Shown: positions 19,019-26,502 of the stretch, piece by piece
Numbering within the stretch: position 1 is the first letter of the stretch
How the letters are laid out: each line of letters opens with the position of its first letter
The notes under the pieces: model-generated
Seen by the model: only the letters and a program-made list of their open reading frames with translations
Told to the model about the DNA's origin: nothing
Database searches by the model: none
NCBI GenBank assembly: GCA_963676655.2
Contig: CAXXKX010000003.1
Coordinates: 3,534,001 to 3,598,000, forward strand
Direction of reading: 5' to 3'
Source of the DNA: G963676655 sp963676655
Lineage (GTDB): Bacteria > Verrucomicrobiota > Lentisphaeria > Victivallales > Victivallaceae
Length of the DNA stretch: 64,000 bases
Made by a program: the position numbers and the translations under genes

Positions 19019-19852
19019 TCAATCGACCTGGTCGTATACCCGGACGTAGTCGACAATGAAATAGTCGGGCAATACGGCATTTTTCAATTCCTCCGCCGGT
19101 TGGTCCCCTCTACGGTAGCCCATACATTCGGTTGAGACCAGAATAAATTGTTCGCGATGCGACACCGCCTCGCTGGTCCGCCAGGATTCTTTGCCGTCGA
19201 TATAATAGACATAGCCGTCCTTGCTCCAGTCCAAACCGAAAGTGTGAAAGCCGTCCGGGGAGTCTTCCAGCTTACGCTCCCCTGATCCGACACTTTTATG
19301 ATCGGCGCCGTAGCCATCCCAGTGGTTGTTATGCGAAATAATGCCGTCGCGGGTGAAATTTTCCATGATATCCACTTCCACCCCGGCCTCCGCCGGATTG
19401 ATACTGCTGCCGATAACCGGCGACTGCAGCCAGAACGCGGCCCACCAGCCGGGCTGGGCCGGCAGTTTGCAGCGGATCTCGTAATAACCGTATTTATGCA
19501 TGAATTTCGGTTCCTGGATTTTCGCGACCGGCCAGATCATCTTGGGTTTTTCCGCCTGGCTGTCAAAACAGAACCCACTGCCGGGACGGTCCAGATAGTT
19601 CGACCCGGTTTGCAGATGCGGCGAATAAAAGTGACCGTCCTTTTCGTACAGCGTTAACAATAAATTGCTGTTGCCGTCCAGCACCGCGCCGTCCGGCGCG
19701 AAAGTGTTGTGGCGCTGCTGCAGCAGATGCAGTCTGAAATCCCATTTCGAAAGATCCAGGGTGTCGCCGTCGAATTCATCGTGCCAGACCAGTTGCCATT
19801 TTTTACCGGTCGGCAGCATGCTTTTCACGTGTTTTGATTCATCAATCGCCAT
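19019..19852 (-). CDS. Glycoside hydrolase family 16 (laminarinase/agarase-type) without signal peptide
   Basis: A 277-aa single-domain protein. The catalytic motif VEVDIMENF gives nucleophile Glu at residue 159 and acid/base Glu at 164, matching GH16 ExDxxE. The opening KWQLVWHDEFDGDTLDLSKW, the GYYEIRCKLPAQPGWWAAFWL strand and the closing DYFIVDYVRVYDQ are all GH16 hallmarks. The ATG at 19852 has AAGGAG 8 bases upstream; the ATG at 19858 has it only 2 bases away. GH16 enzymes cut beta-1,3/1,4-glucans, agar or carrageenan. No signal peptide is visible, which is unusual. The gene is divergent from an AraC regulator and ends in a strong terminator. Confidence 0.9.
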   Translation of the reverse strand: MAIDESKHVKSMLPTGKKWQLVWHDEFDGDTLDLSKWDFRLHLLQQRHNTFAPDGAVLDGNSNLLLTLYEKDGHFYSPHLQTGSNYLDRPGSGFCFDSQAEKPKMIWPVAKIQEPKFMHKYGYYEIRCKLPAQPGWWAAFWLQSPVIGSSINPAEAGVEVDIMENFTRDGIISHNNHWDGYGADHKSVGSGERKLEDSPDGFHTFGLDWSKDGYVYYIDGKESWRTSEAVSHREQFILVSTECMGYRRGDQPAEELKNAVLPDYFIVDYVRVYDQVD

Positions 19853-20143
19853 TTTCATTACTCCTTGACAAGTTAAGTTTGAGGAATTATCTTTTTATAA
19901 TATATTTTCCATATTTCAGTTTAAAAGAGATGTATGTGCCAAATAAATATGAATATTGTGCCAATAGTTTTTACCTTATGAGTCATGCGCAATGTAAGTA
20001 TTAACCACGAAAAACACGAAAAGTCACGAAATAGTTTTTTTATTTTTCAGTTTGCACTGAAAACTTAAATACATCTCCGTGTTCTCCGTGTTCTCTGTGG
20101 TGCTGTCCATATTTCGCAATAGTCTGTTTAACTTATTTAGAGA
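19853..20143. other. Divergent promoter region with a degenerate dispersed repeat
   Basis: Lies between the GH16 and AraC genes and so must hold both promoters. It includes ACCACGAAAAACACGAAAAG near 20004 and CTCCGTGTTCTCCGTGTTC near 20073, a low-complexity repeat type related to those at 23281 and 24761. Confidence 0.5.
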
Positions 20144-21028
20144 ATGAGAATGAAGCCCGTAAGCAACGAACGACAGTGGAATGAAATCAGGCTCGACAAC
20201 GTGGAACGCCGTTTCGGACAGCAGTTTCCATTGCAATCAATCGGCTATCTGCAAAACTTTATTACCGGAAGCAATGTTTACGGCATAAAACTCGAGTTCA
20301 CTCTGCGGTTGTCGTCCACCGCCGAAACCAGTGTGGACATTATCGACGGCGTTACATACACTTGCCGTTACCCGAACGCTATTGTCAAACTGCCCGGCGT
20401 TAGTCATCGTTACGAGGTATCCGAACCCCGCGACGCATTGTACTTCACTTATGATACGGAGTTAACAACCTCTATGCAGCAAGCCGGACTTGTTCCTCTG
20501 CCGCCGGTATGGGAAGTGAAAATCACGCCGGAGATATCTGAAATCATCCGGGAGCTGCGCGACTTGATGCGGCATTCGCAGGAATTCGGCATGGCCGACC
20601 GGATGGATCTGCTGGCCTTGAAACTGTGGCAGGAACTGCTTTTCATGCGCGAAGCCGGCATGAAACGCGATGACTTTATCGAAGCGAGACTTCATCGGGT
20701 CGCGTCATATATCCAGGTCAATCTGAACCGCGAAATCGACTTTGACAAGCTGATCGCCGAAAACGGCTTTTCCCGGCGTTCCTTCTTTCGTCACTGGAAG
20801 ACTTACTTTGACGTCTCCCCTCTGCAATATCTGCGCGATTTAAAGATGCGGGAAGCCAAACGCCTGCTGCAAGTGAGCAAGATGCGGATCGGCGACATCG
20901 CCTCTTCGCTGGGCTTCGAAGACCTCGCCTATTTCTGTGCCGTATTCAAAAAGTTCCACGCAATGACTCCCCTACAATGTCGCAAAAACGCGATAAACAA
21001 GCAGACAAAAAACTCAACCCGTAATTGA
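20144..21028 (+). CDS. AraC-family transcriptional regulator
   Basis: A 294-aa protein with a cupin-like N-terminal sensor (about residues 20-110: TYTCRYPNAIVKLPGVSHRYEV) and a C-terminal double helix-turn-helix (about 190-285). The latter shows IDFDKLIAENGFSRRSFFRHWK for the first HTH and MRIGDIASSLGFEDLAYFCAVFKKFHAMTPLQCRK for the second, the standard AraC/XylS signature. AraC proteins bind DNA on sensing a small molecule, often a sugar. Divergent placement beside the GH16 gene, with only 291 bases between, suggests it controls that enzyme. Its GC content is like the core genes and unlike the AT-rich DNA that follows. Confidence 0.9.
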   Translation: MRMKPVSNERQWNEIRLDNVERRFGQQFPLQSIGYLQNFITGSNVYGIKLEFTLRLSSTAETSVDIIDGVTYTCRYPNAIVKLPGVSHRYEVSEPRDALYFTYDTELTTSMQQAGLVPLPPVWEVKITPEISEIIRELRDLMRHSQEFGMADRMDLLALKLWQELLFMREAGMKRDDFIEARLHRVASYIQVNLNREIDFDKLIAENGFSRRSFFRHWKTYFDVSPLQYLRDLKMREAKRLLQVSKMRIGDIASSLGFEDLAYFCAVFKKFHAMTPLQCRKNAINKQTKNSTRN

Positions 21029-21206
21029 GTTATTAACGTCCTTATTTTCATTTCAAAAACAGAAATTGCAAAAATCCGGTTCCAACCTTGAAAGGGCGGC
21101 AGATATAAACGCTTCTACTAACCTTATCTTTATGTTTCGCACTTTCAGCGCTTAATATTTCCGGTGGATATCTTCCCGGGGTTCAATCGCAGTGTAATGA
21201 TACCGC

Positions 21207-21236
21207 TTGATTTTTGATTATTGAAGTTGTATTATA
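21207..21236 (+). promoter_or_regulatory. Promoter-like TTGATT-N17-TATTAT
   Basis: TTGATT at 21207 and TATTAT at 21230, spaced by exactly 17 bases, upstream of the membrane protein at 21294. The same arrangement is found at 23364 and 25324. The stretch CTGGAGGATGTTTGAAAAT just downstream also recurs at 23399. Confidence 0.5.
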
Positions 21237-21293
21237 CAAAGCTGGAGGATGTTTGAAAATAAAACGGAGAAATAATAATTGAGGGGCAGAAAA

Positions 21294-21830
21294 ATGTCGA
21301 CAAGCAATATCAACAATGACATAGAAGACGATAACAGAGAAAGCGGGCATGGGAAAAATCTCAATTTAACTGCGAGGATAAAAAGGAAATGGTTAAAAGT
21401 CTCCATAACCTTTTTTGCAAGTTTTCTTCTTGTTTTGATTATATCATGGATTTTGACTGTTTTTATTGGCATAAAAGCCGTCGAGAAAGAATACGAAGTA
21501 CGCTTAAAATATCTTTATGAAAAATCAAAAGAAGCATACATAAAAGACCCAAAACTAGGGGAAAGATGGTCAACGCCTTGCAGAGATGTCTCTCGTCAAG
21601 CAGCCCGTTTCTGGAAGAAAAAACTTTTCATTGAAAAACGATTCCCATCTTTTGAAGAATGGAAAAAATTCCAAGCCAGCGGAAACAGTATTTCATATTC
21701 AGCCTTTCTTCCTTTGAGAATCAAGGTCAATTATTACAGGGGAGATACTGTCTGGATGCGGGAATATTATTTCTGGTATCTTTGGGGGCTCCATCGGTAC
21801 AAACGAGAACATTTAGCTGACATAGATTAA
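21294..21830 (+). CDS. Single-pass membrane protein, unknown function
   Basis: A 178-aa protein starting MSTSNINNDIEDDN, with GAGGGG 7 bases upstream; the in-frame TTG at 21279 is less likely. An acidic N-terminal tail of about 30 residues is followed by a positively charged patch and one strong membrane helix (WLKVSITFFASFLLVLIISW, near 36-60), then a soluble part rich in Lys and aromatic residues. The positive-inside rule places the N-terminus in the cytoplasm. The promoter block resembles those of the small membrane-protein genes at 23410 and 25375, suggesting common origin of the upstream DNA. Confidence 0.55.
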   Translation: MSTSNINNDIEDDNRESGHGKNLNLTARIKRKWLKVSITFFASFLLVLIISWILTVFIGIKAVEKEYEVRLKYLYEKSKEAYIKDPKLGERWSTPCRDVSRQAARFWKKKLFIEKRFPSFEEWKKFQASGNSISYSAFLPLRIKVNYYRGDTVWMREYYFWYLWGLHRYKREHLADID

Positions 21831-21898
21831 CAAAAAGGACTTGAATTTATATCGTTTTCATTTTTACCGAACTCTCTCAAAGCATAAACCATGAAAAC

Positions 21899-23023
21899 TT
21901 AAGAAATACTTGATTCGATTTTTTTTAATTCACGATAAAATTCCTCTTCATTTCCAATGGTCAAAACTAATTGGTAATTTATACATGGTGTCTGTTCTGG
22001 ATTCTTTCTTAACTTTGATAAAGCGTGCTCATATTCTGTCTTTAAGTCATTCAATAACTGAAAAATTTCTTGCCCAGGGGTAAGAATAGCTGAACCCAAA
22101 GCTTTAAATAATGGCAGGAGATGACGAGGAGCCTTAACCTCAACAAGTGAATAATATATCATATAAAATTCTTCACTGCACGTTGCTAATAAGGAAGCTC
22201 CGCATTTCATTTTTTCTGGAATACCTGTTGTAATTCCCTCATTAACAAGATCAATAGCTTTCGAAAACTCGCTTATGAGGCTTTCAACCATTGAAAAAAC
22301 CGGTGTAATAGCCGCTTCTATTCCTAAAATATTTTTGCATTTTCGATGCCAATTCTTTGCTCGTTTATATTTTCGGTGCATATCTTTAGGATTCAATCGT
22401 TTATATTCTTGCTCAAGGCATTCAATGAAATACGACAGCAAGCTTCCTCCAGTATTAATATCCACCTCTATAGTTCCTTCTTTATCAGAAGTCAATGAAT
22501 CCATATCTTTGTAAATGCTATTTGCCAGCAACTCTGAAAAAATATTTGCAATTTTATCTCTTACTATATCGCATAATTCCAAATCACAGGAAAATGGAAA
22601 AGCATAATGTTGAGGACGAATCTTGTCAATAAATTTGTATTGTGCTATTTGAGACTTTGAACTCTTTTCAACAGAATCTGCTTTCCATAGCCAAAACTTT
22701 TCCCATGCAGGTTTAGATACACAAACAACTATATGCAAATTATTTTCTTTTGCTGTTTGGTATTCCTTCTCTACAATTGAAATACTATTATTAACTATTG
22801 TTCCATACTCCTCTCCTAAAACGAGAAGAAAGATGTGGGATTTTTCCACATTGGCTAAGCAATTATCAGAGGGGGACAATCTTGAGTACAATGTAAAATC
22901 AGGAGACTCAGAATAAATAGGATTATAGCCACAGCTCTTAATCATTGCTGCTAAAACTAGTCTATGGCGTTCAAATTCTCCACAAACAGAACTGATGAAT
23001 ACTTTTGGTATCTCTGAGTTCAT
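21899..23023 (-). CDS. DUF4062-domain protein (TIR/nucleoside-deoxyribosyltransferase-like fold)
   Basis: A 374-aa protein. Residues 5-110 show the DUF4062 pattern: PKVFISSVCGEFERHRLVLA, then CLANVEKSHIFLLVLGEEYG and SIVEKEYQTA with a likely catalytic Glu in the last block, then LHIVVCVSK. DUF4062 is related to TIR-like domains and is found in several anti-phage and signalling proteins (established). The remaining 260 residues are helical and unrecognised; they could sense a trigger. It is a lone minus-strand gene at the start of the AT-rich accessory region. A role in defence is inference. Confidence 0.7.
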   Translation of the reverse strand: MNSEIPKVFISSVCGEFERHRLVLAAMIKSCGYNPIYSESPDFTLYSRLSPSDNCLANVEKSHIFLLVLGEEYGTIVNNSISIVEKEYQTAKENNLHIVVCVSKPAWEKFWLWKADSVEKSSKSQIAQYKFIDKIRPQHYAFPFSCDLELCDIVRDKIANIFSELLANSIYKDMDSLTSDKEGTIEVDINTGGSLLSYFIECLEQEYKRLNPKDMHRKYKRAKNWHRKCKNILGIEAAITPVFSMVESLISEFSKAIDLVNEGITTGIPEKMKCGASLLATCSEEFYMIYYSLVEVKAPRHLLPLFKALGSAILTPGQEIFQLLNDLKTEYEHALSKLRKNPEQTPCINYQLVLTIGNEEEFYRELKKIESSIS

Positions 23024-23409
23024 TTCAACTACTCTCCTAAATCGCTATTTATAAAAATTGTGAAATAATAATACAAACAGGAGAACACAATCATTATGTC
23101 ACAATACTTTATCTTCCATTCGCCACTATGTCAAGCAAAAAAACATGACTACACTTGCCTCCGTTTTCATTGGATAAAGGAAGAGGAATATCCAATATCC
23201 AACAAGGACGGAGCGAAGCGGAGAGGCCAGCGGAATGCTGGAACAAAGTGGCAATATCCAAATTTGAAGGATTTTTATAAAATTCTCCGTGACCTTCGTG
23301 TCCTCCGTGGTGCAATTTATAATTCGCAAGAGGTTATGTATCAGGAAAATGTCACTTGCCGGTTTGATTATTGATGACAGCAGTGGTATTGTTTAATACT
23401 GGAGGATGT
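23024..23409. repeat. Gene-free stretch with dispersed repeat elements
   Basis: No supported gene. Positions 23190-23265 carry AATATCCAACAAGGACGG and neighbouring purine-rich sequence, and 23281-23312 carry TCCGTGACCTTCGTGTCCTC. Related pieces recur at 24697-24780 and 20073-20095, marking a dispersed repeat family. The open frames on both strands here are repeat-encoded artefacts. The promoter for the gene at 23410 lies at its right end. Confidence 0.6.
23364..23393 (+). promoter_or_regulatory. Promoter-like TTGATT-N17-TATTGT
   Basis: TTGATT at 23364 and TATTGT at 23387, 17 bases apart, 18 bases upstream of the gene start at 23410. It corresponds to the elements at 21207 and 25324. Confidence 0.45.
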
Positions 23410-23766
23410 ATGAAAATCAAACATAAAAAGATGATTATCGTATTGATATGCGTTGCTTGGGGAGTTCTTTTCCCATTAACGCAGTTTTTATTACCAGGTA
23501 ATTATTGGCCCGGTCCTCATTATGAATACAATCAGCTTCCCCCCCACAAAAAAATCTATATTAAATCTCTTTGTTATTCGACTTCATGTTTGAGACCGCT
23601 CTATCTCGTATTTAAACCTTCAGGTAAATTTGCCAATATTACGTTGTACATAATTGGACAATCTTTGATTTACACTGTAATTGGAACTATATGCGCATAC
23701 GCCGCCTATGTACCATGGAGAAAAAATAAGAGCAAATCAGAAGAATCATGCAGAGACAACGAATAA
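23410..23766 (+). CDS. Small membrane protein, copy A1 of a local paralogous family
   Basis: A 118-aa protein with TGGAGG 4-9 bases before the ATG at 23410. It has two predicted membrane helices (near 8-27 and 82-106) separated by a soluble Pro/Tyr-rich loop. The last codons read ...ESCRDNE and share an 18-base stretch with the ends of the genes at 23880 and 25375. In that stretch a second start codon in another frame begins a downstream reading frame; here that frame ends after 12 codons (23748-23786), so the partner gene has been lost. Function unknown; the chronic pairing suggests a membrane complex or immunity-type role. Confidence 0.55.
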   Translation: MKIKHKKMIIVLICVAWGVLFPLTQFLLPGNYWPGPHYEYNQLPPHKKIYIKSLCYSTSCLRPLYLVFKPSGKFANITLYIIGQSLIYTVIGTICAYAAYVPWRKNKSKSEESCRDNE

Positions 23767-23786
23767 AAACTATTGGTTGGACGTAG
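23748..23786 (+). pseudogene. Remnant of partner gene B1 (first 12 codons)
   Basis: ATG within the end of the preceding gene opens MQRQRIKTIGWT then stops. The first codons match those of the intact partner at 25743 (MQDKRIKQI). I read this as the surviving 5' tip of a decayed second gene. Confidence 0.45.
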
Positions 23787-23879
23787 AATAGTCTGAACAA
23801 GCGGTCAAGCTTATTTTTCTATAACATCACAGACATTGATTTATGTTCAAACACCGCGGTTATCCTGTTATAGATAATT

Positions 23880-24407
23880 ATGATCAAAAACTTATTAACC
23901 ACAGAAACAATTAATATGACTTTCAGAAACAGTACCAGAAAAGAATTTGTCATTCGTTCCGTACGAATGCTCGCTTTGGTTGCCGGATTGTTTTTATTTA
24001 CTAATTTCAGTTATTCACTCAATTTCCATGGTGCAGCTAATTCTGTGTTCGTGATACTGGTCGTTGCGGGTCTTTCCGCTGCTTTTGCCTATGCCGGAAA
24101 AATTGCGAATTTTCTAATTTGGGAAGACTGTGAAATCAGTAACCGGTCAATGTTCAGACGTTTCTTTATTTCCTGCATTCCCGGTTTTATATGCTTTGGA
24201 ATTCATTATTTAATGACATATCCGCAACGAGACGGCTTTTACGAAAGAAGCCATTATCCGGAATCAATACTGACTCTCACCGCAATTATACTTGGACTCT
24301 TTGTTACGTTCACTGTTTTTGCCGGATGGTATCTGGTTTTATATTTCGCCGCACTCGCAAAACACCTGAAGTCAAAAAACGAAACCCCGTGCGAGACAAA
24401 CGAATAA
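23880..24407 (+). CDS. Small multi-pass membrane protein, copy A2
   Basis: A 175-aa protein with about four membrane helices: near 30-45, 53-75, 95-112 and 135-160. The start is uncertain: ATG 23880 and ATG 23916 (163 aa) are both possible and neither has a good ribosome site. The C-terminus ...NETPCETNE shares its coding stretch with copies A1 and A3, though the bodies of the proteins differ greatly. A GTG in the overlapping frame at 24389 opens the decayed partner B2. Function not recognised. Confidence 0.5.
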   Translation: MIKNLLTTETINMTFRNSTRKEFVIRSVRMLALVAGLFLFTNFSYSLNFHGAANSVFVILVVAGLSAAFAYAGKIANFLIWEDCEISNRSMFRRFFISCIPGFICFGIHYLMTYPQRDGFYERSHYPESILTLTAIILGLFVTFTVFAGWYLVLYFAALAKHLKSKNETPCETNE

Positions 24408-24445
24408 AGCAAAGAGATAAACAGTTAAAATTCGAGATTAATTGA
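24389..24445 (+). pseudogene. Remnant of partner gene B2 (first 18 codons)
   Basis: GTG at 24389 opens VRDKRIKQRDKQLKFEIN and stops. DKRIKQ is identical to the N-terminus of the intact partner at 25743, over the same dual-coding bases. The remainder of the gene is absent. Confidence 0.45.
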
Positions 24446-24801
24446 GCGATAGAGGATTGATTATTAACATCAACCAGTAATTGAATAATCGGCCCATGGG
24501 TGGGATGTTTTCGTATCCCGGCGCTTTCATCGAAAGCGGCCCTACTAAATACACCCGTAAATTTGCAAGCCGTACTGAAAATAGCTGTAAAATAGTCAGA
24601 CGGATTGACTATTGATAAAACATAAAGCATTTATCATAAAATCTTTAGCTGTGTTTTGCAAGGATAAGCGAAATCACCACAGAGATGGTTTCACGGGAAC
24701 AATATCCAACAAGGAATATGCCTGTTTAAAGGATAGCAACAAAACACTCCATGATTTTCCGTGGCCTCCGTGGTTAAGAACAAACTATGGTCAACAAGTG
24801 T
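24446..24801. repeat. Gene-free stretch with dispersed repeat and small hairpin
   Basis: No supported gene. CGCTTTC/GAAAGCG forms a 7-bp hairpin at 24522-24538. From 24670 the sequence carries CACCACAGAGATGG, AATATCCAACAAGGAATA and TTCCGTGGCCTCCGTGGTTA, matching parts of the repeats at 23190 and 20073. Confidence 0.55.
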
Positions 24802-25248
24802 TCATCTGAGCGGAGGAGGGCCTTTGGCTCGTTTCCAAATATAATTGAACCAGTAAACCGGCATAATAAATGCACCGCCAATAAATATGGCAATGATCCA
24901 AAAAGTTTTCTCGCCGCCCGTGATATGATTGTTATTGGCAATGAGTATAATGTATATTACAGATAATATCAGCATGTAGAGGGGGGAAATTGCAATTAAT
25001 ATTGCGTTTTTCCTTGATTGAGCCTGGACCTCCGACATCATAACTACTTTTTTCCCGTGCTCCTTTTCCAGTATTTTTTTGATTAGATGGTCCGGAATAT
25101 GGCGATTCTGATTTGCAGGGACATATATACTATTTGTATTCATAACCGAATTTTCAGCAACAACCCTTGTCTGCCAAATCAAATATGGAGTCATAAGTAG
25201 AGGAATTATTGTTGCGATGATTAATAATACAGCTTTGTCTTTTTTCAT
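24802..25248 (-). CDS. Small membrane protein, unknown function
   Basis: A 148-aa protein with a strong AGGGGGAA ribosome site before the ATG. There is one N-terminal membrane helix (residues 5-24), a soluble stretch of about 60 residues containing HIPDHLIKKILEKEHGKK, then two more helices (near 86-105 and 115-133) and a Pro-rich cytoplasmic end (KGPPPLR). It lies in antisense orientation between copies A2 and A3 of the membrane family but shows no overlapped partner. No family recognised. Confidence 0.55.
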   Translation of the reverse strand: MKKDKAVLLIIATIIPLLMTPYLIWQTRVVAENSVMNTNSIYVPANQNRHIPDHLIKKILEKEHGKKVVMMSEVQAQSRKNAILIAISPLYMLILSVIYIILIANNNHITGGEKTFWIIAIFIGGAFIMPVYWFNYIWKRAKGPPPLR

Positions 25249-25323
25249 TATTTCCCCCTTGATAATCCAATACTTAATAATAAGCGCTCAAAACCTTTAA
25301 TGCAACTCATGGCAGAAAAATAA

Positions 25324-25352
25324 TTGATTGTTTAAATGAAATGTGATATAAT
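25324..25352 (+). promoter_or_regulatory. Promoter TTGATT-N17-TATAAT
   Basis: TTGATT at 25324 and a perfect TATAAT at 25347, spaced by 17 bases, 22 bases upstream of the gene start at 25375. This is the best promoter match in the accessory region. Confidence 0.65.
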
Positions 25353-25374
25353 TGATAATATGGAGGAGAAATAT

Positions 25375-25761
25375 ATGGACCATAAAACCATATCCATAAT
25401 TAAAAGGTATATCGTCACTGTATCAGTTACGCTTGGAGTCGCCGGCTGGGAGCTGACTCTATTCCAACTGTACTGTATGCCGATGCAAATACCTCTTCCC
25501 CTGCACAGAATGGTATTTAATGAAACAACTCACGAAATGACATACCATGCGTTGTCTGTTTTTTCTATTCCGGGGATATTGATAATGACAGGATTGCGGG
25601 CATGTGGAATTTATTCTGCGGACTTTTTTACACTTGTTTCATTTTTATGCATAATCCCTCAATATTTCGCGTTCCTGTATGCCGGGAAATCCATCGGCTA
25701 TATCATATCATTATTATTAAGCGAAAAAAAAGAAGATGTCTCATGCAGGACAAACGAATAA
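25375..25761 (+). CDS. Small membrane protein, copy A3, overlapping its partner gene
   Basis: A 128-aa protein with GGAGGAG 7 bases before the ATG at 25375. Three or four membrane helices are predicted (near 12-30, 60-78 and 85-118). The end ...KKEDVSCRTNE is encoded by bases that also encode the first residues of the next gene (ATG at 25743), a 19-base overlap that would couple translation. This is the only complete A-B pair; the other two copies have lost B. Function unknown. Confidence 0.6.
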   Translation: MDHKTISIIKRYIVTVSVTLGVAGWELTLFQLYCMPMQIPLPLHRMVFNETTHEMTYHALSVFSIPGILIMTGLRACGIYSADFFTLVSFLCIIPQYFAFLYAGKSIGYIISLLLSEKKEDVSCRTNE

Positions 25762-26123
25762 AGCAAATTACCACGGAAATGTTTATCGCATGGGGCATGA
25801 TATGCGTGGGATTTTTGATTTATAATGGATGGATCATCTCCAGCGCGAACAACTATGACCCTTCATATAGATCATTTCAGATTGCTCATTTCATAATTAC
25901 CTGGAGTTGCGTCCCTGCTTTACTTTTCTGCTTAGAAATTTTATGGTTTCCCTTCAGAGCCTTAAATACATATCTGCCTGGTTTCGTTTTCTATATACTT
26001 TTAATCATGACTCAATTTGCCTTTTACTGGTACCTGGGAAATCTCACGGGCAGATTTATCGTCAGGATAAAGCAATATATAAAAAGAAGAGCTAATTTCA
26101 AAACTATTTCGAGATATTTTTGA
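25743..26123 (+). CDS. Small membrane protein, partner gene B3 (intact copy)
   Basis: A 126-aa protein starting MQDKRIKQITTEMF inside the end of copy A3. Three hydrophobic helices are predicted (near 12-30, 50-70 and 78-100), ending in a basic tail with KRRANFKT. Positions 25854-26047 are almost identical (4 differences in 194 bases) to 55211-55404, where a truncated copy lies about 29 kb away in the same orientation. The overlapped start and shared promoter suggest it forms a complex with A3. No family recognised. Confidence 0.6.
   Translation: MQDKRIKQITTEMFIAWGMICVGFLIYNGWIISSANNYDPSYRSFQIAHFIITWSCVPALLFCLEILWFPFRALNTYLPGFVFYILLIMTQFAFYWYLGNLTGRFIVRIKQYIKRRANFKTISRYF
25854..26047 (+). repeat. 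194-bp direct repeat, left copy (with 55211-55404)
   Basis: Four mismatches in 194 bases against 55211-55404, same orientation. It begins at TATGACCCTTCATATAGAT and covers the centre and 3' part of the small membrane gene B3. Weaker similarity runs on to about 26063. Confidence 0.9.
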
Positions 26124-26212
26124 TTTTTAGCGGCCAATTTAGCATTTGAGCTCAATTACATACCCTGCGGGTATGCTCATTCGCGCAAAAGACTAAATCT
26201 TCTCGCTAAAAA
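26124..26212. repeat. Nested inverted-repeat structure
   Basis: Successive arms pair from outside in: TTTTTAGCG (26124) with CGCTAAAAA (26204), ATTTAG (26137) with CTAAAT (26193), and CATACCC (26159) with GGGTATG (26169). A perfect palindrome TTGAGCTCAA lies at 26146-26155. It follows gene B3 directly and could act as a terminator, a mobile-element end or a structured RNA. Confidence 0.55.
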
Positions 26213-26502
26213 CACTAAAAATAATACTCAAACTGGAGTTTTGAAATCAGCTCTTAAGTAAAAAAAATAAATTCCTATATAAACTTTAAAAGCAAACTTC
26301 TTTCAACTTGAGCTTAAAAATTCTGTTTAGTTGACAACTTTTCCTATTTATATAAGGGTATAGTAGATTGCTATTATGCGCAAAACAATAATTTTATGAG
26401 GGAGATTGAAAAAATGATTAATATCATCAATCAACTTGTTGGGAAATGATCAAACATTTCTGTCGCTAAAACCGAAAACTTGAAATCGATAAGAGAAGTC
26501 AA
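26213..26502. other. Intergenic region with possible promoter and a 10-codon leader
   Basis: TTGACAACTTTTC at 26331 is followed by TATAAG at 26351, like the block at 17233. At 26414 an ATG preceded by GAGGGAGA opens MINIINQLVGK and stops at 26446, a possible leader peptide or start-site decoy. No other gene is visible. Confidence 0.4.

Noticed and set aside
23096..23374. 92-aa open frame on + strand with matching minus-strand frames
   Set aside because: The sequence is made of dispersed repeats read in several frames on both strands; no ribosome site and no family-like pattern.
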